Below are positions 34,621-43,748 of a stretch of 64,000 nt of DNA, piece after piece (position 1 is the first letter of the stretch; each line of letters starts with the position of its first letter). Both the position numbers and the translations under genes were made by a program. This DNA comes from Actinopolymorpha pittospori. Its GTDB lineage: Bacteria > Actinomycetota > Actinomycetes > Propionibacteriales > Actinopolymorphaceae. Location: NCBI RefSeq assembly GCF_014873875.1, contig NZ_JADBEM010000001.1, positions 4,402,001-4,466,000 of the forward strand. Reading direction: 5' to 3'. The notes below the pieces were generated by a model. The model was not told the DNA's origin. It saw only the letters and a list, made by a program, of their open reading frames with translations, and did not search any database.

Positions 34621-34639
34621 TTAGGTTAGGTATACCTCA
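34621..34639. promoter_or_regulatory. IdeR/DmdR-type iron box
   Basis: TTAGGTTAGGTATACCTCA agrees with the actinobacterial IdeR/DmdR consensus TTAGGTTAGSCTAACCTAA at about 15 of 19 positions, including both AGGT/ACCT arms. It lies 26 bases upstream of fbpA and between fbpA and the divergent sulfotransferase gene. It should mediate repression of the iron importer by Fe2+-loaded DtxR-family protein. Confidence 0.85.
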
Positions 34640-34744
34640 CTAACTATTGGGTGGTCTGACCAGGGGTGGTCTGACCAGATGGGTCGGCCAACCCGGTCAG
34701 GGCGAGAACCTCACAAATCGCCCGGTCACCGGAAGACTGGGGCC

Positions 34745-35377
34745 ATGACGTTGCGCGTAATAGGAGCGGGCTGGGGGCGTACCGGTACGGCGTCGATGCA
34801 GATCGCGCTGGAGCGCCTCGGTTTCCCCTGCCACCACATGCGAGAAGTGTTCTCCCACCCCGAGCACTCCGGCCTCTTCCTCGAAGCGGCGACCACCACC
34901 GGACCCTTCGACTGGGAACGCATCTACGCCGACTACGCGGCCACCGTCGACTGGCCGGGATGCGCATTCTGGCGCGAGCTCGCCGTGGCCTATCCGGAGG
35001 CGAAGGTCGTCCTCAACGTGCGCGACCCACAGACGTGGTTCGAGAGTTACGCCGCCACGATCTACCGTCCGCTGACCCAGGACGATCCGGGCAACGAGGA
35101 GGCGGAGGCCTGGCACGCCATGACGGACGAAGTGGTCGTCCGGCGCAGCTTCGACGGCGACCCGCACGACCGTACGCACGTGACGACGGCGTTCCAACGC
35201 CACAACGAGGCGGTCCAGGCCGCGATCCCGGCGGAGCGACTCCTCGTCTACAGCGTCGCCGAGGGCTGGGAGCCTCTGTGCGCCTTCCTCGACCGGCCGG
35301 TCCCCGACGAGCCCTTCCCGCACGTCAACGACCGGGCGTCCTGGGAACGCCGCCGCGAGGCCGACGACGCGGACTGA
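34745..35377 (+). CDS. Sulfotransferase family protein
   Basis: A 210-residue protein of the small P-loop sulfotransferase group (Sulfotransfer_4-like). The PAPS-binding loop is at residues 6-20 (GAGWGRTGTASMQIALERLG), followed by PCHHMREVF. The 3'-phosphate region is KVVLNVRDPQTWFESYAATIY. The acceptor is unknown; similar proteins occur widely in actinobacteria and fungi. The ATG at 34745 was chosen because the family begins two residues before the first strand. The last codons and the stop lie in a 13-bp tandem repeat. Confidence 0.85.
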   Translation: MTLRVIGAGWGRTGTASMQIALERLGFPCHHMREVFSHPEHSGLFLEAATTTGPFDWERIYADYAATVDWPGCAFWRELAVAYPEAKVVLNVRDPQTWFESYAATIYRPLTQDDPGNEEAEAWHAMTDEVVVRRSFDGDPHDRTHVTTAFQRHNEAVQAAIPAERLLVYSVAEGWEPLCAFLDRPVPDEPFPHVNDRASWERRREADDAD

Positions 35378-35427
35378 CGACGCGGACTGACGACGTGCGC
35401 TGACGACGTGCGCTGACGACGTGGACT
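35363..35427 (+). repeat. 13-bp tandem repeat, five copies, at the sulfotransferase stop
   Basis: Units start at 35363, 35376, 35389, 35402 and 35415 and read gacgacgcggact, gacgacgcggact, gacgacgtgcgct, gacgacgtgcgct and gacgacgtggact. The TGA stop of the sulfotransferase falls at the first unit junction. Since 13 is not a multiple of 3, copy change leaves the stop in place but shifts everything after it. Confidence 0.9.
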
Positions 35428-35591
35428 GATCCGGGTCTCGACGCGACCGGGCGGGTTCGGCGTTTCTGCGAGTGTTCCGAAACGGTGCTACGGTCCAAAA
35501 ACCGCCTTACCGAGGCGCACGTGCACCTACGGACCACTCACACCAGCCGAAGACAGGGTCGCTCACGGGGGCCTGATACCCGGAGGTCCAG

Positions 35592-36431
35592 ATGCAGGGC
35601 AGCACCGTCGTTCTCATCCTCGCCGTCGTGGTCGTGGTCGCGCTGCTCGTCGTGGCCGTCGTCCTGGCGATGCGTAAGCAGTCACAGCGTCGGGCCGAGG
35701 AGCGCCGGATCCAGGCGCAGGAAGCTCGCGACCGAGCCGTCGAGGTCAGTCGCCGCGCGGCGCGGGAGGATGCCGAAGCCAAAGAGATCAGTGCCCGTGC
35801 GGGCGAGCTCCGCACGGCCGCGCAGGAACAGTTGGGGCAGGCACACAGCCTCGCCGAGACGGCTCGGCTGCGCGGAGAGAACGCGCGTTCGTCCAGGGCC
35901 GAGGTCGAGGAGGAGCTGCGCAGGGCCGACGAGCTCGACCCTGACCTCGACCCCGATCACGACCAGCCCGGTGACGCGCGTGGTCGAGCCGACGTCGACG
36001 CCGAACGCGACGCTGATATCCGCCGTGGCGTCGAGCGCGACACCGAAGACCGCAACACCGAACGCCGTCGCACCGATGACCGTCGCACCGATGACCGTCG
36101 CACCGATGACCGTCGCACCGATGACCGTCGCACCGATGACCGTCGCACAGATGACCGTCGCACCGATGACCGTCGCACCGATGACCGCAACACTCCGCGC
36201 GGTCGCGGCCGTGGCATCGACGAGCGTCATCCCACCCCCGTTCACCCGCCCACGCATGCCGCGGAGCCGGCGCCGGCCACCGCGCATCCCGGTGATGCCG
36301 TCGGGCCCGTCGAGCCCGCTCGAGGTAGTCACCGCGTGGAAAACAACCGCCCGGCGGCCGCGCCGGCCGACCCGTCGCAACCCGGTTCCGCCCGCGACGA
36401 CCGACCCCGCAAGGCTCGGCCCGGGTCCTGA
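35592..36431 (+). CDS. Membrane-anchored, charged repeat protein of unknown function
   Basis: A 279-residue protein. Residues 4-27 are one hydrophobic helix (VVLILAVVVVVALLVVAVVLA). Residues 28-115 are a highly charged, heptad-like segment rich in A/E/R, probably a coiled coil. Residues about 158-198 are eight copies of RTDDR. The remainder is low-complexity, Pro/Ala-rich and disordered. The architecture (anchor, coiled coil, disordered tail) suggests a scaffold, but no function can be assigned. The ATG has GGAGG 5 bases upstream. Confidence 0.72.
   Translation: MQGSTVVLILAVVVVVALLVVAVVLAMRKQSQRRAEERRIQAQEARDRAVEVSRRAAREDAEAKEISARAGELRTAAQEQLGQAHSLAETARLRGENARSSRAEVEEELRRADELDPDLDPDHDQPGDARGRADVDAERDADIRRGVERDTEDRNTERRRTDDRRTDDRRTDDRRTDDRRTDDRRTDDRRTDDRRTDDRNTPRGRGRGIDERHPTPVHPPTHAAEPAPATAHPGDAVGPVEPARGSHRVENNRPAAAPADPSQPGSARDDRPRKARPGS
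36066..36185 (+). repeat. 15-bp tandem repeat, eight copies, encoding RTDDR
   Basis: Eight direct cgtcgcaccgatgac units, nearly identical (the sixth has one substitution), in frame in the membrane-anchored protein. The near identity points to recent expansion. Confidence 0.95.
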
Positions 36432-36788
36432 CGTCCGCTGACGTCCGCCCGACCTGTCCCCCCGAATCCCGTCGGAACGGTCGTGAGACACAGAAGCGCC
36501 GTTTCGACGTGGCGGGGTGCCGCGGGTTCCGGCCATGGTGGGTCCCGGTCGTCATGTCCGCCATGACTCTCATGTCCGCATGCCTGTCATGCCTGGGCCA
36601 TGTCGACCGAGGCTGCGCCGACCGCGTCCGGTCGGACCCGATCCGGGTCCGCCGGATCCTGGCCCGGCCCGCGACACCCCCCGCATCCAACGCGTACTGA
36701 CTTCGGCGAGCCCGCTCTTTCGGTTCGGATCGCTGGAATAGTGAGGAACAGGAACCGCGTTCCGCGCCACTCGGGGGAGGAGGGCGGG
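36432..36788. other. Intergenic region, no gene recognised
   Basis: About 357 bp before the sugar transporter. It contains several CATG-centred short repeats between 36550 and 36605 and a run of GTCCG motifs. The open frame extending the transporter upstream is not protein-like. A promoter for the transporter is expected here, but no clear boxes or operator were seen. Confidence 0.5.
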
Positions 36789-38204
36789 ATGACGACACCC
36801 GTTCCCGGGCGGCCGGAGCAGGCGGACTCGCCGAGTGGCGGCACCGCCCAGACCGTGCTCGTTTCCATGGTCGCGGCGCTCGGCGGCTTCCTCTTCGGCT
36901 ACGACACCGCCGTCATCAACGGCGCGGTGGCGGCGGTGAGTGAGACCTTCCGGGCCGGCGGATTCATCCTCGGTCTGGCGGTCGCCGCCGCGCTGCTCGG
37001 GTCCGCGGTCGGTGCGTGGTTCGCGGGCCCGCTGGCCGGCGGAATCGGTCGTGTTCGGGTGATGGTGATCGCGGCCGGACTCTTCCTCGTGAGCGCCATC
37101 GGATCGGGGCTCGCGTTCTCCGTCTGGGACCTGGCGCTGTGGCGCTTCATCGGCGGCTTGGGCGTGGGCGCCGCGTCCGTGATCGCTCCCGCCTACATCG
37201 CCGAGATCTCGCCCGCGCACATGCGTGGGCGGCTGGGATCCCTTCAGCAGTTGGCGATCGTCAGCGGAATCTTCGTCGCGCTGCTGGTCGACTACGCACT
37301 CGTCGCCGCCGCCGGGACCGCGACGCGGGAGCTGTGGTTGGGCCTGGACGCCTGGCGTTGGATGTTCCTGTCCCTGCTGGTTCCGGCCCTGGCGTACGGC
37401 ACCCTGGCGCTGCGGATTCCGGAGTCGCCGCGGTATCTGGTCGCCCGCGCGCGACTTGACGAGGCCGGCGCCGTGCTGCGCCAGTACATCGGCGGTGACG
37501 TGGACGCCAAGATCCGCGACATCCAGCGGACGCTCGCCTCTGCCCGCCGCGCCCGGCTGGGTGACCTGCGGGGGCCACGCCTCGGCCTGCTGCCGATCGT
37601 GTGGGTCGGCATCCTGCTGTCGATCTTCCAGCAGTTCGTCGGCATCAACGTGATCTTCTACTACTCCTCCGTGCTGTGGCAGGCAGTCGGCTTCAGCGAA
37701 CGGGACTCGCTCATGATCACGGTGATCACCTCGATCACCAACATCGTGACCACGCTGATCGCCATCGCCACCATCGACCGGATCGGACGCAAGCCGCTGT
37801 TGCTCATCGGCTCGACCGGCATGCTGATCACCCTGGGAACCCTCGCCTTCACCTTCGGGACCGCACCGATCGTGCACGGGCGGCCGGCCCTGGAGGGTGT
37901 GATGTCACCGCTCGCGTTGCTCGCCGCGAACCTCTTCGTGGTGTTCTTCGGGTTGAGCTGGGGACCTGTCGTGTGGGTGCTGCTGGGGGAGATGTTCAAC
38001 AACCAGATCCGCGCGCAGGGCATCGCCGTGGCCGCCGCGGCGCAGTGGCTCGCCAACTTCGCCGTGTCCACGACGTTTCCGGCGTTGCAGCAGATCGGGC
38101 TGGGTTTCGCGTACGGCCTCTACACGCTGTTCGCGTTGTTGTCGCTCATCTTCGTGTTGCTGGCCGTACGCGAAACCAAGGGTCGCGAACTCGAGTCCAT
38201 GTGA
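36789..38204 (+). CDS. MFS sugar:H+ symporter (sugar porter family)
   Basis: A 471-residue transporter with 12 predicted helices. Sugar-porter signatures include GFLFGYDTAVINGA in helix 1, RFIGGLGVGAASVIAPAYIAEISPAHMRGRLGSLQQ after helix 4, PESPRYLVARARLDEA at the end of helix 6, QQFVGINVIFYYSSVLW in helix 7, DRIGRKPLLLIGS and the closing VRETKGRELESM. It most likely imports a hexose or pentose with protons. ATG at 36789 follows GGAGGAGGGCGGG. It stands alone. Confidence 0.95.
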   Translation: MTTPVPGRPEQADSPSGGTAQTVLVSMVAALGGFLFGYDTAVINGAVAAVSETFRAGGFILGLAVAAALLGSAVGAWFAGPLAGGIGRVRVMVIAAGLFLVSAIGSGLAFSVWDLALWRFIGGLGVGAASVIAPAYIAEISPAHMRGRLGSLQQLAIVSGIFVALLVDYALVAAAGTATRELWLGLDAWRWMFLSLLVPALAYGTLALRIPESPRYLVARARLDEAGAVLRQYIGGDVDAKIRDIQRTLASARRARLGDLRGPRLGLLPIVWVGILLSIFQQFVGINVIFYYSSVLWQAVGFSERDSLMITVITSITNIVTTLIAIATIDRIGRKPLLLIGSTGMLITLGTLAFTFGTAPIVHGRPALEGVMSPLALLAANLFVVFFGLSWGPVVWVLLGEMFNNQIRAQGIAVAAAAQWLANFAVSTTFPALQQIGLGFAYGLYTLFALLSLIFVLLAVRETKGRELESM

Positions 38205-38251
38205 CCCGCGCTGCCGGCGAGGTTGCGTTCCCGACCGGCGAGTTCGACGGG

Positions 38252-39172
38252 TCAGCCCTGCGCCGGTGTGGCGATGCCCGCCTTGAACAGGGCCGTGACG
38301 ACGGTCTCCAGCGTCCGCCAGTCCTCCTCCGGTGGGCGACGCTGCTCCGGCCCGAGATAGGGGTCGAGAACGACGTAGTCCGATCCCAGGTCGGCGAAGT
38401 CCTCGATGTCACCGAGCACCTGCCTCAGCGTTCCCTCGCCGGTCAGTCGGTCCGCGTCGTCGAGGGGTGAGGTGGTCAGTCGGATGCGGGTGCGCGGGCA
38501 GAGCCGGGGAACCTCCCGGCCGGCCCGGGCGGCGACCGCCCCGAGCGCGACCACGCCTTCGGCCCGCACCCAACCCGGACGCGGGTTGATCGGATGCCAC
38601 GCGTCGCCGTACGTCACGGCCCGCCGCAGCGCCGCCCGGCTGGACCCGCCCACCCAGATCGGTGGGTGCGGACCGCGCTGCGGCCGTGGTCCGGTCCGGA
38701 GGTCGCTGAACCGAACGAACTCGCCCTCCTTCGAGGCCAGGTCGGAGGTCCACAGCTCCTTGACGGCGGCGAGGTACTCGTCGGTGATCGCTCCACGCCG
38801 TTCGAAGGGGACGCCGAGTGCGGCGAACTCCGGCTCGGACCAGCCGACGCCGACACCGAAGACGAAGCGCCCGTTGCTGAACCGGTCGATGTTCGCCGCC
38901 ATCTGTGCCGTCAGGATCGGGTTGCGGTAGGGAACGATCGCGACCGTCGTACCGAGTTCGAGCCGGTCGGTGACGCCGGCCAGCCACGCCAGCGTGGAGA
39001 AGGGTTCGTAGAAGGGCGCCGGATACAAAGCGTCGACGTCCTCGGTGAGGGCGACGTGGTCGGACAGCATCGCCAGTGAGAACCCGGCTCGTTCCGCGAA
39101 CGTCGTCCAACTCCGGAGCGCGTCCGGATCCGTACCGGGGCCGAAGTTCAGGATGTTGATGCCGACCTTCAT
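38252..39172 (-). CDS. LLM-class F420-dependent oxidoreductase
   Basis: A 306-residue luciferase-like TIM-barrel protein. MKVGINILNFGPGTDPDAL at the start, FSLAMLSDHVALTEDVDALYP, LELGTTVAIVPYRNPILTAQMAANIDRFSNGRFVFGVGVGWSEPEFAALGVPFERRGAITDEYL and the later HPPIWVGGSSRAALRRA are hallmarks of the F420-dependent branch. The substrate is unknown. The ATG overlaps the stop of the deaminase gene (ATGA), so the two are co-translated. Confidence 0.9.
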   Translation of the reverse strand: MKVGINILNFGPGTDPDALRSWTTFAERAGFSLAMLSDHVALTEDVDALYPAPFYEPFSTLAWLAGVTDRLELGTTVAIVPYRNPILTAQMAANIDRFSNGRFVFGVGVGWSEPEFAALGVPFERRGAITDEYLAAVKELWTSDLASKEGEFVRFSDLRTGPRPQRGPHPPIWVGGSSRAALRRAVTYGDAWHPINPRPGWVRAEGVVALGAVAARAGREVPRLCPRTRIRLTTSPLDDADRLTGEGTLRQVLGDIEDFADLGSDYVVLDPYLGPEQRRPPEEDWRTLETVVTALFKAGIATPAQG

Positions 39173-39669
39173 CGCCGGCCCTCCGTCTTCTCGACGTACC
39201 GCCTGAACGGCGCGTCGGCGCCTGGCGTGGGCACGTGGCGAACCGTCCGCGGTGCCGCGCCGCGCAGCAGTGCCTGAAACTCGGTCAGAACGCCCGGGGT
39301 GGTGTCGAAGCCAGGTACCAACTCCTTCGGCGCCGCGTAGACGACCTGACCGATGCCGGCGACCAGGCAGGCGGTGTGGCACATGGCGCACGGTTCGCAG
39401 CTGGCCACGATGGTCGCGCCGTGGAGATCGAGGGTGTGGTGTGTCAGGCAGGCGTTGCGAACGGCGGCCACCTCGGCGTGTGCTGTCGGGTCGTCGTCCC
39501 GGAGGGCGGTGTTGACGCCGGTGCCCAGCACCGTGCCGTCACGGACCACCAGGGCCGCGAAGGGAAGCTGGCCCTCGGTCACGTTGTCGACCGCGAGGTC
39601 GATCGCCTGCCGGAGGAAGGGAAGGAGGTCCGACTGAGGCCCGTCGGGGTCGCTCGGGGAAGTCGTCAT
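39169..39669 (-). CDS. Nucleoside/guanine deaminase family protein
   Basis: A 166-residue zinc-dependent deaminase (CDA fold). The zinc site is HAEVAAVRNACLTH (His and catalytic Glu) and CEPCAMCHTACLVAGI (two Cys ligands). The closeness to guanine-deaminase/tRNA-adenosine-deaminase-like enzymes suggests a purine or nitrogen-heterocycle substrate. It is the first gene of a two-gene operon with the F420-type oxidoreductase, and the pairing hints at heterocycle degradation. Confidence 0.9.
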   Translation of the reverse strand: MTTSPSDPDGPQSDLLPFLRQAIDLAVDNVTEGQLPFAALVVRDGTVLGTGVNTALRDDDPTAHAEVAAVRNACLTHHTLDLHGATIVASCEPCAMCHTACLVAGIGQVVYAAPKELVPGFDTTPGVLTEFQALLRGAAPRTVRHVPTPGADAPFRRYVEKTEGRR

Positions 39670-39762
39670 GCGCAGACGCTAAACCCTCACCTCGACCGGT
39701 CGCGTCCTTGGCGAGCCCTGGGCGGGGCAGGATGGAGAAGGGCAACGTCGGGGGGACTTGCG

Positions 39763-40326
39763 ATGACGCGGAGACGCTGGGTCTTCGAACCCGGACATAC
39801 CGGCGCGGAGTTCGTCGCCAGGCACATGATGGTGACGTATGTACGCGGCCAACTCAAGAACATCCAGGGGTTCGTCGAGGTCGACCCCGATGATCTCGAC
39901 CAAACCCAGATCCAGGCGACGATCGACGCGACCCAGGTCTATACCGGCCAGCCGGAGCGGGACGCGCACCTGCGCAGCGCCGACTTCTTCGACGTCGAGA
40001 ACCATCCGACGTGGACCTTCACGGGCGGGCGCGTCCAGCAGGTGAGCGCGACGGAGTTCGAGGTGACGGGTGAGCTCACCATCCGGGGTGTCACGCGGCT
40101 GGCGACCTTTCACACGACCTACCTCGGCCAGTGGGACACGCCATGGTGGGAGGGCGGCAGGGACCTCGGCCCCCGTCGGCGGGCCGGATTCGTGGCCAGG
40201 ACGCGGATCAACCGGCACGACTTCGGTGTGAGCTGGAACGACCCGGTCGACCGCGGTGGCGTGGTCGTGGCGGACACGGTGGATGTGACGGTCGACGTCG
40301 AAGGCGTTCTCGACCCGGTGGCGTAG
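39763..40326 (+). CDS. YceI family protein
   Basis: A 187-residue lipocalin-like YceI protein that would bind a polyisoprenoid or other amphiphilic lipid. The signatures WVFEPGHTGAEFVARHMMVTYVRGQLKNIQGFVEVD, DAHLRSADFFDVENHPTWTF and RRAGFVARTRINRHDFGVSWNDP are clear. There is no signal peptide, as in many cytoplasmic actinobacterial members. GGGGG precedes the ATG. It is divergent from the deaminase gene. Confidence 0.93.
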   Translation: MTRRRWVFEPGHTGAEFVARHMMVTYVRGQLKNIQGFVEVDPDDLDQTQIQATIDATQVYTGQPERDAHLRSADFFDVENHPTWTFTGGRVQQVSATEFEVTGELTIRGVTRLATFHTTYLGQWDTPWWEGGRDLGPRRRAGFVARTRINRHDFGVSWNDPVDRGGVVVADTVDVTVDVEGVLDPVA

Positions 40327-41682
40327 GAATGGAGCGCTGGAGAGCGCGGCTTGCGGGACGCGAGACCTGACGGAAAGTTGTCAGGAGGAGTTTCGTTGGT
40401 GAGGCTGGATGCCCTTGTTTTTCAGGGGTTGTTGTCGGTGGTCGGGTCTAGGGTTTGGTCATGGACATCGACACCGGCAGTGCCAGCGGGGGTGCGGGCT
40501 TCGCGAATCCGTTGATGCGTTGGCTTGCCGGTGTCGGTGCGGGTATTGACGCGGCGATCGAGTGCCCGACACTGTCGTTGCCGCTGGATCAATACGAAGG
40601 GGCGATGCAGCAACTCGCCACCCATGAAGCGAGGCTCGCGTCGTTGCGGTTGTCGTTGACGCGGCAGGCGGAGTTGAACGAGGTCAGGAAGTTGACCGGT
40701 GCCGCGAACACGGCCGGGTGGGTGGAGCAGGTGACGCGGATGGGGCGTCGTGAGGCGTCGGTGTCGGTCCGGTTGGCGAAGGCGTTGGACCAGACGCTCC
40801 GCGCTACCGGTTGCGCGCTTTCCGAGGGTGAGATTTTCGTTGGGTCAGGCGCAGGTCATCGAACGCGCCATCCGCCGCCTCCCCAACGACGTCGACGCCG
40901 ACGTGAAGGCGGAGGTGGAAGCATTCCTGTTGGAGAGGGCACAGTTTCTCGACACCGATGACCTGGACAAGGCCGGCAGGCATCTGTACGAGGTGATCGC
41001 CCCGGAGAACGCCGAGCGCCGGATCGGGAAGCAGTTGGAGGAGCAGGAACGCAGAGCCCGAGAGAACCGCACCCTGAGCTTCGGGCCGGTCCGCGACGGC
41101 ATGGGCACGATGTTCCTGCGCCTCGACGTCCCCACCCTCGCGATCCTGCAGGCACTCCTCGACCCGTCGCTCGCCCTCGTCCCTCGGGCCCCGACGGCCC
41201 GGACCTGCGCAGCAGCGAACGCCGCTATGCAGACGCCTTCGCCGAGTTTCTCGGTGTCGCGCAGGCGGCAGCGAACGCGCCCACCCGCGGGAGCGTCAGG
41301 CCGCGTCTCACAGTGACGGTGAACCACGACGACCTCGTGGCCCGGCTCGGCTACGGAACGGTCGACTCTGTCCTCACCGACTCCGGCCCCGCGCATCTGA
41401 AGGTGAGGACCCAGGGCGACGAGGACGGGAGTGGGGGACGGGCGGTGATCGGTTATCGGATCACGGGGCCTCCGTTGTCAGCGACGCTGGTGCGGCAGCT
41501 TGCGTGTGATGCGGAGATCATCCCCGTGGTGCTCGGTGGAGACGGCGCCGTTCTCGACCTCGGACGCGGCACCCGCCTGTTCACCTCCTCCCAACGACAC
41601 GCCCTCGCCGAACGCGACGGCTACTTCTGCCACTTCCCCGACTGCAGACGGCCCGAGAAGTGGACCGAAGCACATCACATCA

Positions 41683-43221
41683 CAATGCCGCTAAGTTAGC
41701 GAGTGCGTGCGTGGTTAGTTGGTATGGAAATCGGCGCGGAGTGTCGCTTCGGAAATCTGTGGGGCGCTACTTTCTTCTCAATAGTCTTTGCGCATGACGA
41801 ACAGACGCCTTTCTTCGAGTGCTCAGTTGACGGATCGAATCTCGGTCGGTGTGTTGACTCAGGTGATTCGCCGGGACTTGGTTGAGGAGGTGGTGGCTGA
41901 GTGTGGCCGGAAGGAGAAACGCTCTCGACTCCTTCCGGCGCATGTGGTCGTCTCGGCGAAGGCTATGAAGAGGTGATGCGACGCCTCGTTGGCGGGCTGA
42001 TGTTTCTGAAGAACTGGTCAAAGGACTGGTCGGTTCCTACCACGAGCGCTATCACGCAGGCTCGGGCTCGTCTGGGTGAGGAACCATTGAAGGAGTTGTT
42101 TCACCGGGTAGCCGTGCCGATCGCTCGGCGTGGGACGCGGGGTGCACAGTTTGGGTCCTGGAGGGTGATGGCGATCGATGGGGGTGATTCTCGACGTGCC
42201 TGACACTCCGGAAAACAATGCCGAGTTTCAACATTCGAGCGGAGCGCGAGGCGACAGCGCCTTCCCGCTCGTGCGACTCGTTGGACTGGCCGAGTGCGGG
42301 ACGCACGCGATTGTCGCCGCCACCATGGGCAGTTGGAGCACAGGTGAGCGCACCCTGGTGCGCAGACTGCTCCCAGCACTGGAACCAGGGATGCTGGTAC
42401 TGGCTGACCGGCGTTTCTATAGCTACAAGCTCTGGTGTGAGGTGCTGGAGGTCGGAGCGGATCTTCTGTTTCGGGTGACCTCGAACATGATCCTCCCGGT
42501 TCTTGAGGTGCTGCCTGACGGCTCCTACCGGTCGGTCCTTCTCGATTCGGACATCCAGAGCCAGGTTCGACGTCGAGCGAAGAGGCGAGCGCGACCAGGA
42601 GACGGACCACTCGGAAACCCAGAGGTAGTAGAGGCTGTTGGAACTCCGTGTCGGGTTGTCGAATACCACGTCGACAACGGAGACGGGCCCAGCGAAACAT
42701 TCCGGCTGGTCACCACGATCCTTGACCACGAGGATGCGCCAGCAGTTGAACTCGCGGCCCTCTACAGCGAGCGATGGGAATTCGAGGTTGCCCTGGACGA
42801 GATTGAGATCCACCAGCTCGGACAAGGCCGCGTGCTACGGTCAAAGAGCCCTGAGATGGTGAGGCAAGAAATATGGGGAATTCTTCTTGCCCACTACGCG
42901 ATACGACATCTGATGCACGAGGCGGCGGACACGGCGGACCTCGATACCGATCGGCTGTCATTCATCCGAAGCCTCCGCCTCGTACGCCGCCAAATCACTG
43001 GCCAGGCGCATTTTTCCCCCTCGTAGAATCCGGATGACTCTCAGAGCGGCGATCGAAGAGATCATCGCGATCCTCAACCCTAAACGCCGTCACCGCGCCT
43101 ATCCCCGAGTCGTGAAACGCCACTTCGCCAAATACCACAGGGTCAAACGTGAAGGTGACACAGGCCGCAACCACCGGCGTCCAACCATCCACCTCCAGCG
43201 ACACTTAACTTAGCGGCATTG
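41683..43221 (+). mobile_element. IS4-family insertion sequence with 10-bp target duplication
   Basis: A 1539-bp element bounded by perfect 16-bp inverted repeats, CAATGCCGCTAAGTTA at 41683-41698 and its complement at 43206-43221. The target CATCACATCA is duplicated (41673-41682 and 43222-43231). Removing the element and one copy restores the HNH coding sequence EAHHIKHW. A 10-bp duplication and these ends fit the IS4 family. The transposase inside is frameshifted, so the copy is probably dead unless the shifts are base-calling errors. Confidence 0.92.
41794..43026 (+). pseudogene. IS4-family transposase, two frameshifts
   Basis: Three frames together read one DDE transposase. The N-terminal part is SAQLTDRISVGVLTQVIRRDLVEEVVAECGRKEKRSRLLPAHVVV (41794 to about 41955). 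The middle part is GEGYEEVMRRLVGGLMFLKNWSKDWSVPTTSAITQARARLGEEPLKELFHRVAVPIA...WRVMAIDG (to about 42180). The C-terminal part (42178-43026) has DVPDTPENNAEF, the second Asp in VLADRRFYSYKLW and the Glu region YSERWEFEVALDEIEIH. The second break is one extra G in a G5 run at the first catalytic Asp. A deletion or shift near 41955 removes a hydrophobic segment usual in the family. Confidence 0.85.
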
Positions 43222-43428
43222 CATCACATCAAGCACTGGGTGGACGGCGGAGCAACCGACCTGAACAACGGCGTCCTGCCGTGCCAACACCATCACACCG
43301 TCATCCACACCCAGCGCTGGACCGTGCGGATGGGACCCGACGGGCACCCCGAATACCTCCCACCAGCCTGGAGCGACCCCTACCAGAACGCCATCCGTCC
43401 CAACGACCACACCGTGATCCGACGGTGA

Positions 43429-43748
43429 GTGAGTGCGACGACGGAAGCACGGGCAGGCTCCAAAGTGCTGAGCAGCGTGCCGCGCCTGCGTCGAGCGCAG
43501 CTGCCGACCTCCGAGGCCGCGTTCGGCGGGCAGTTTCGGCGCACAATGAAGTCCCGGTCAGGTCCAGGTGGTGAGGCGGGTGGTGGCGATGCAGATGCCG
43601 ACGAGGTGGCTCGTGATGCTGTGGCATGCGAGGATGTGGACGCCCGCGGACAGCTGTGGTCAGGCCATTCCTGCCGACCCCCAACCGCGTGTACGGTGCG
43701 GCGCAGGGACGGAGACGCCGGCTCCGCACAACCACGGGACGTGCTGCC
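43429..43748. other. Intergenic region, no gene recognised
   Basis: About 320 bp between the HNH pseudogene and the formamidase-like gene. Open frames crossing it lack family-like sequence. No clear promoter, operator or terminator was seen. Confidence 0.5.

Larger units (their letters stand above)
40461..43428 (+). pseudogene. DUF222/HNH endonuclease-domain protein (13E12 family), broken by two frameshifts and an IS4-type insertion
   Basis: The gene is recognisable in four pieces. Frame 1 (40461 to about 40836) holds the DUF222 start (LSLPLDQYEGAMQQLATHEARLASLRL...). A one-base gain in a T run shifts it. Frame 2 (about 40837-41185) continues SLGQAQVIERAIRRLPNDVDADVKAE. A second shift near 41165-41190 leads to frame 3 (to 41682), ending in the HNH start FTSSQRHALAERDGYFCHFPDCRRPEKWTEAHHI. 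The IS4-type element interrupts this motif, and the remainder (HIKHWVDGGATDLNNGVLPCQHHHTVIH) resumes at 43222 and stops at 43428. The 13E12-type proteins are common repeat-family genes in actinobacteria of unclear role. The gene is non-functional as given. Confidence 0.88.
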
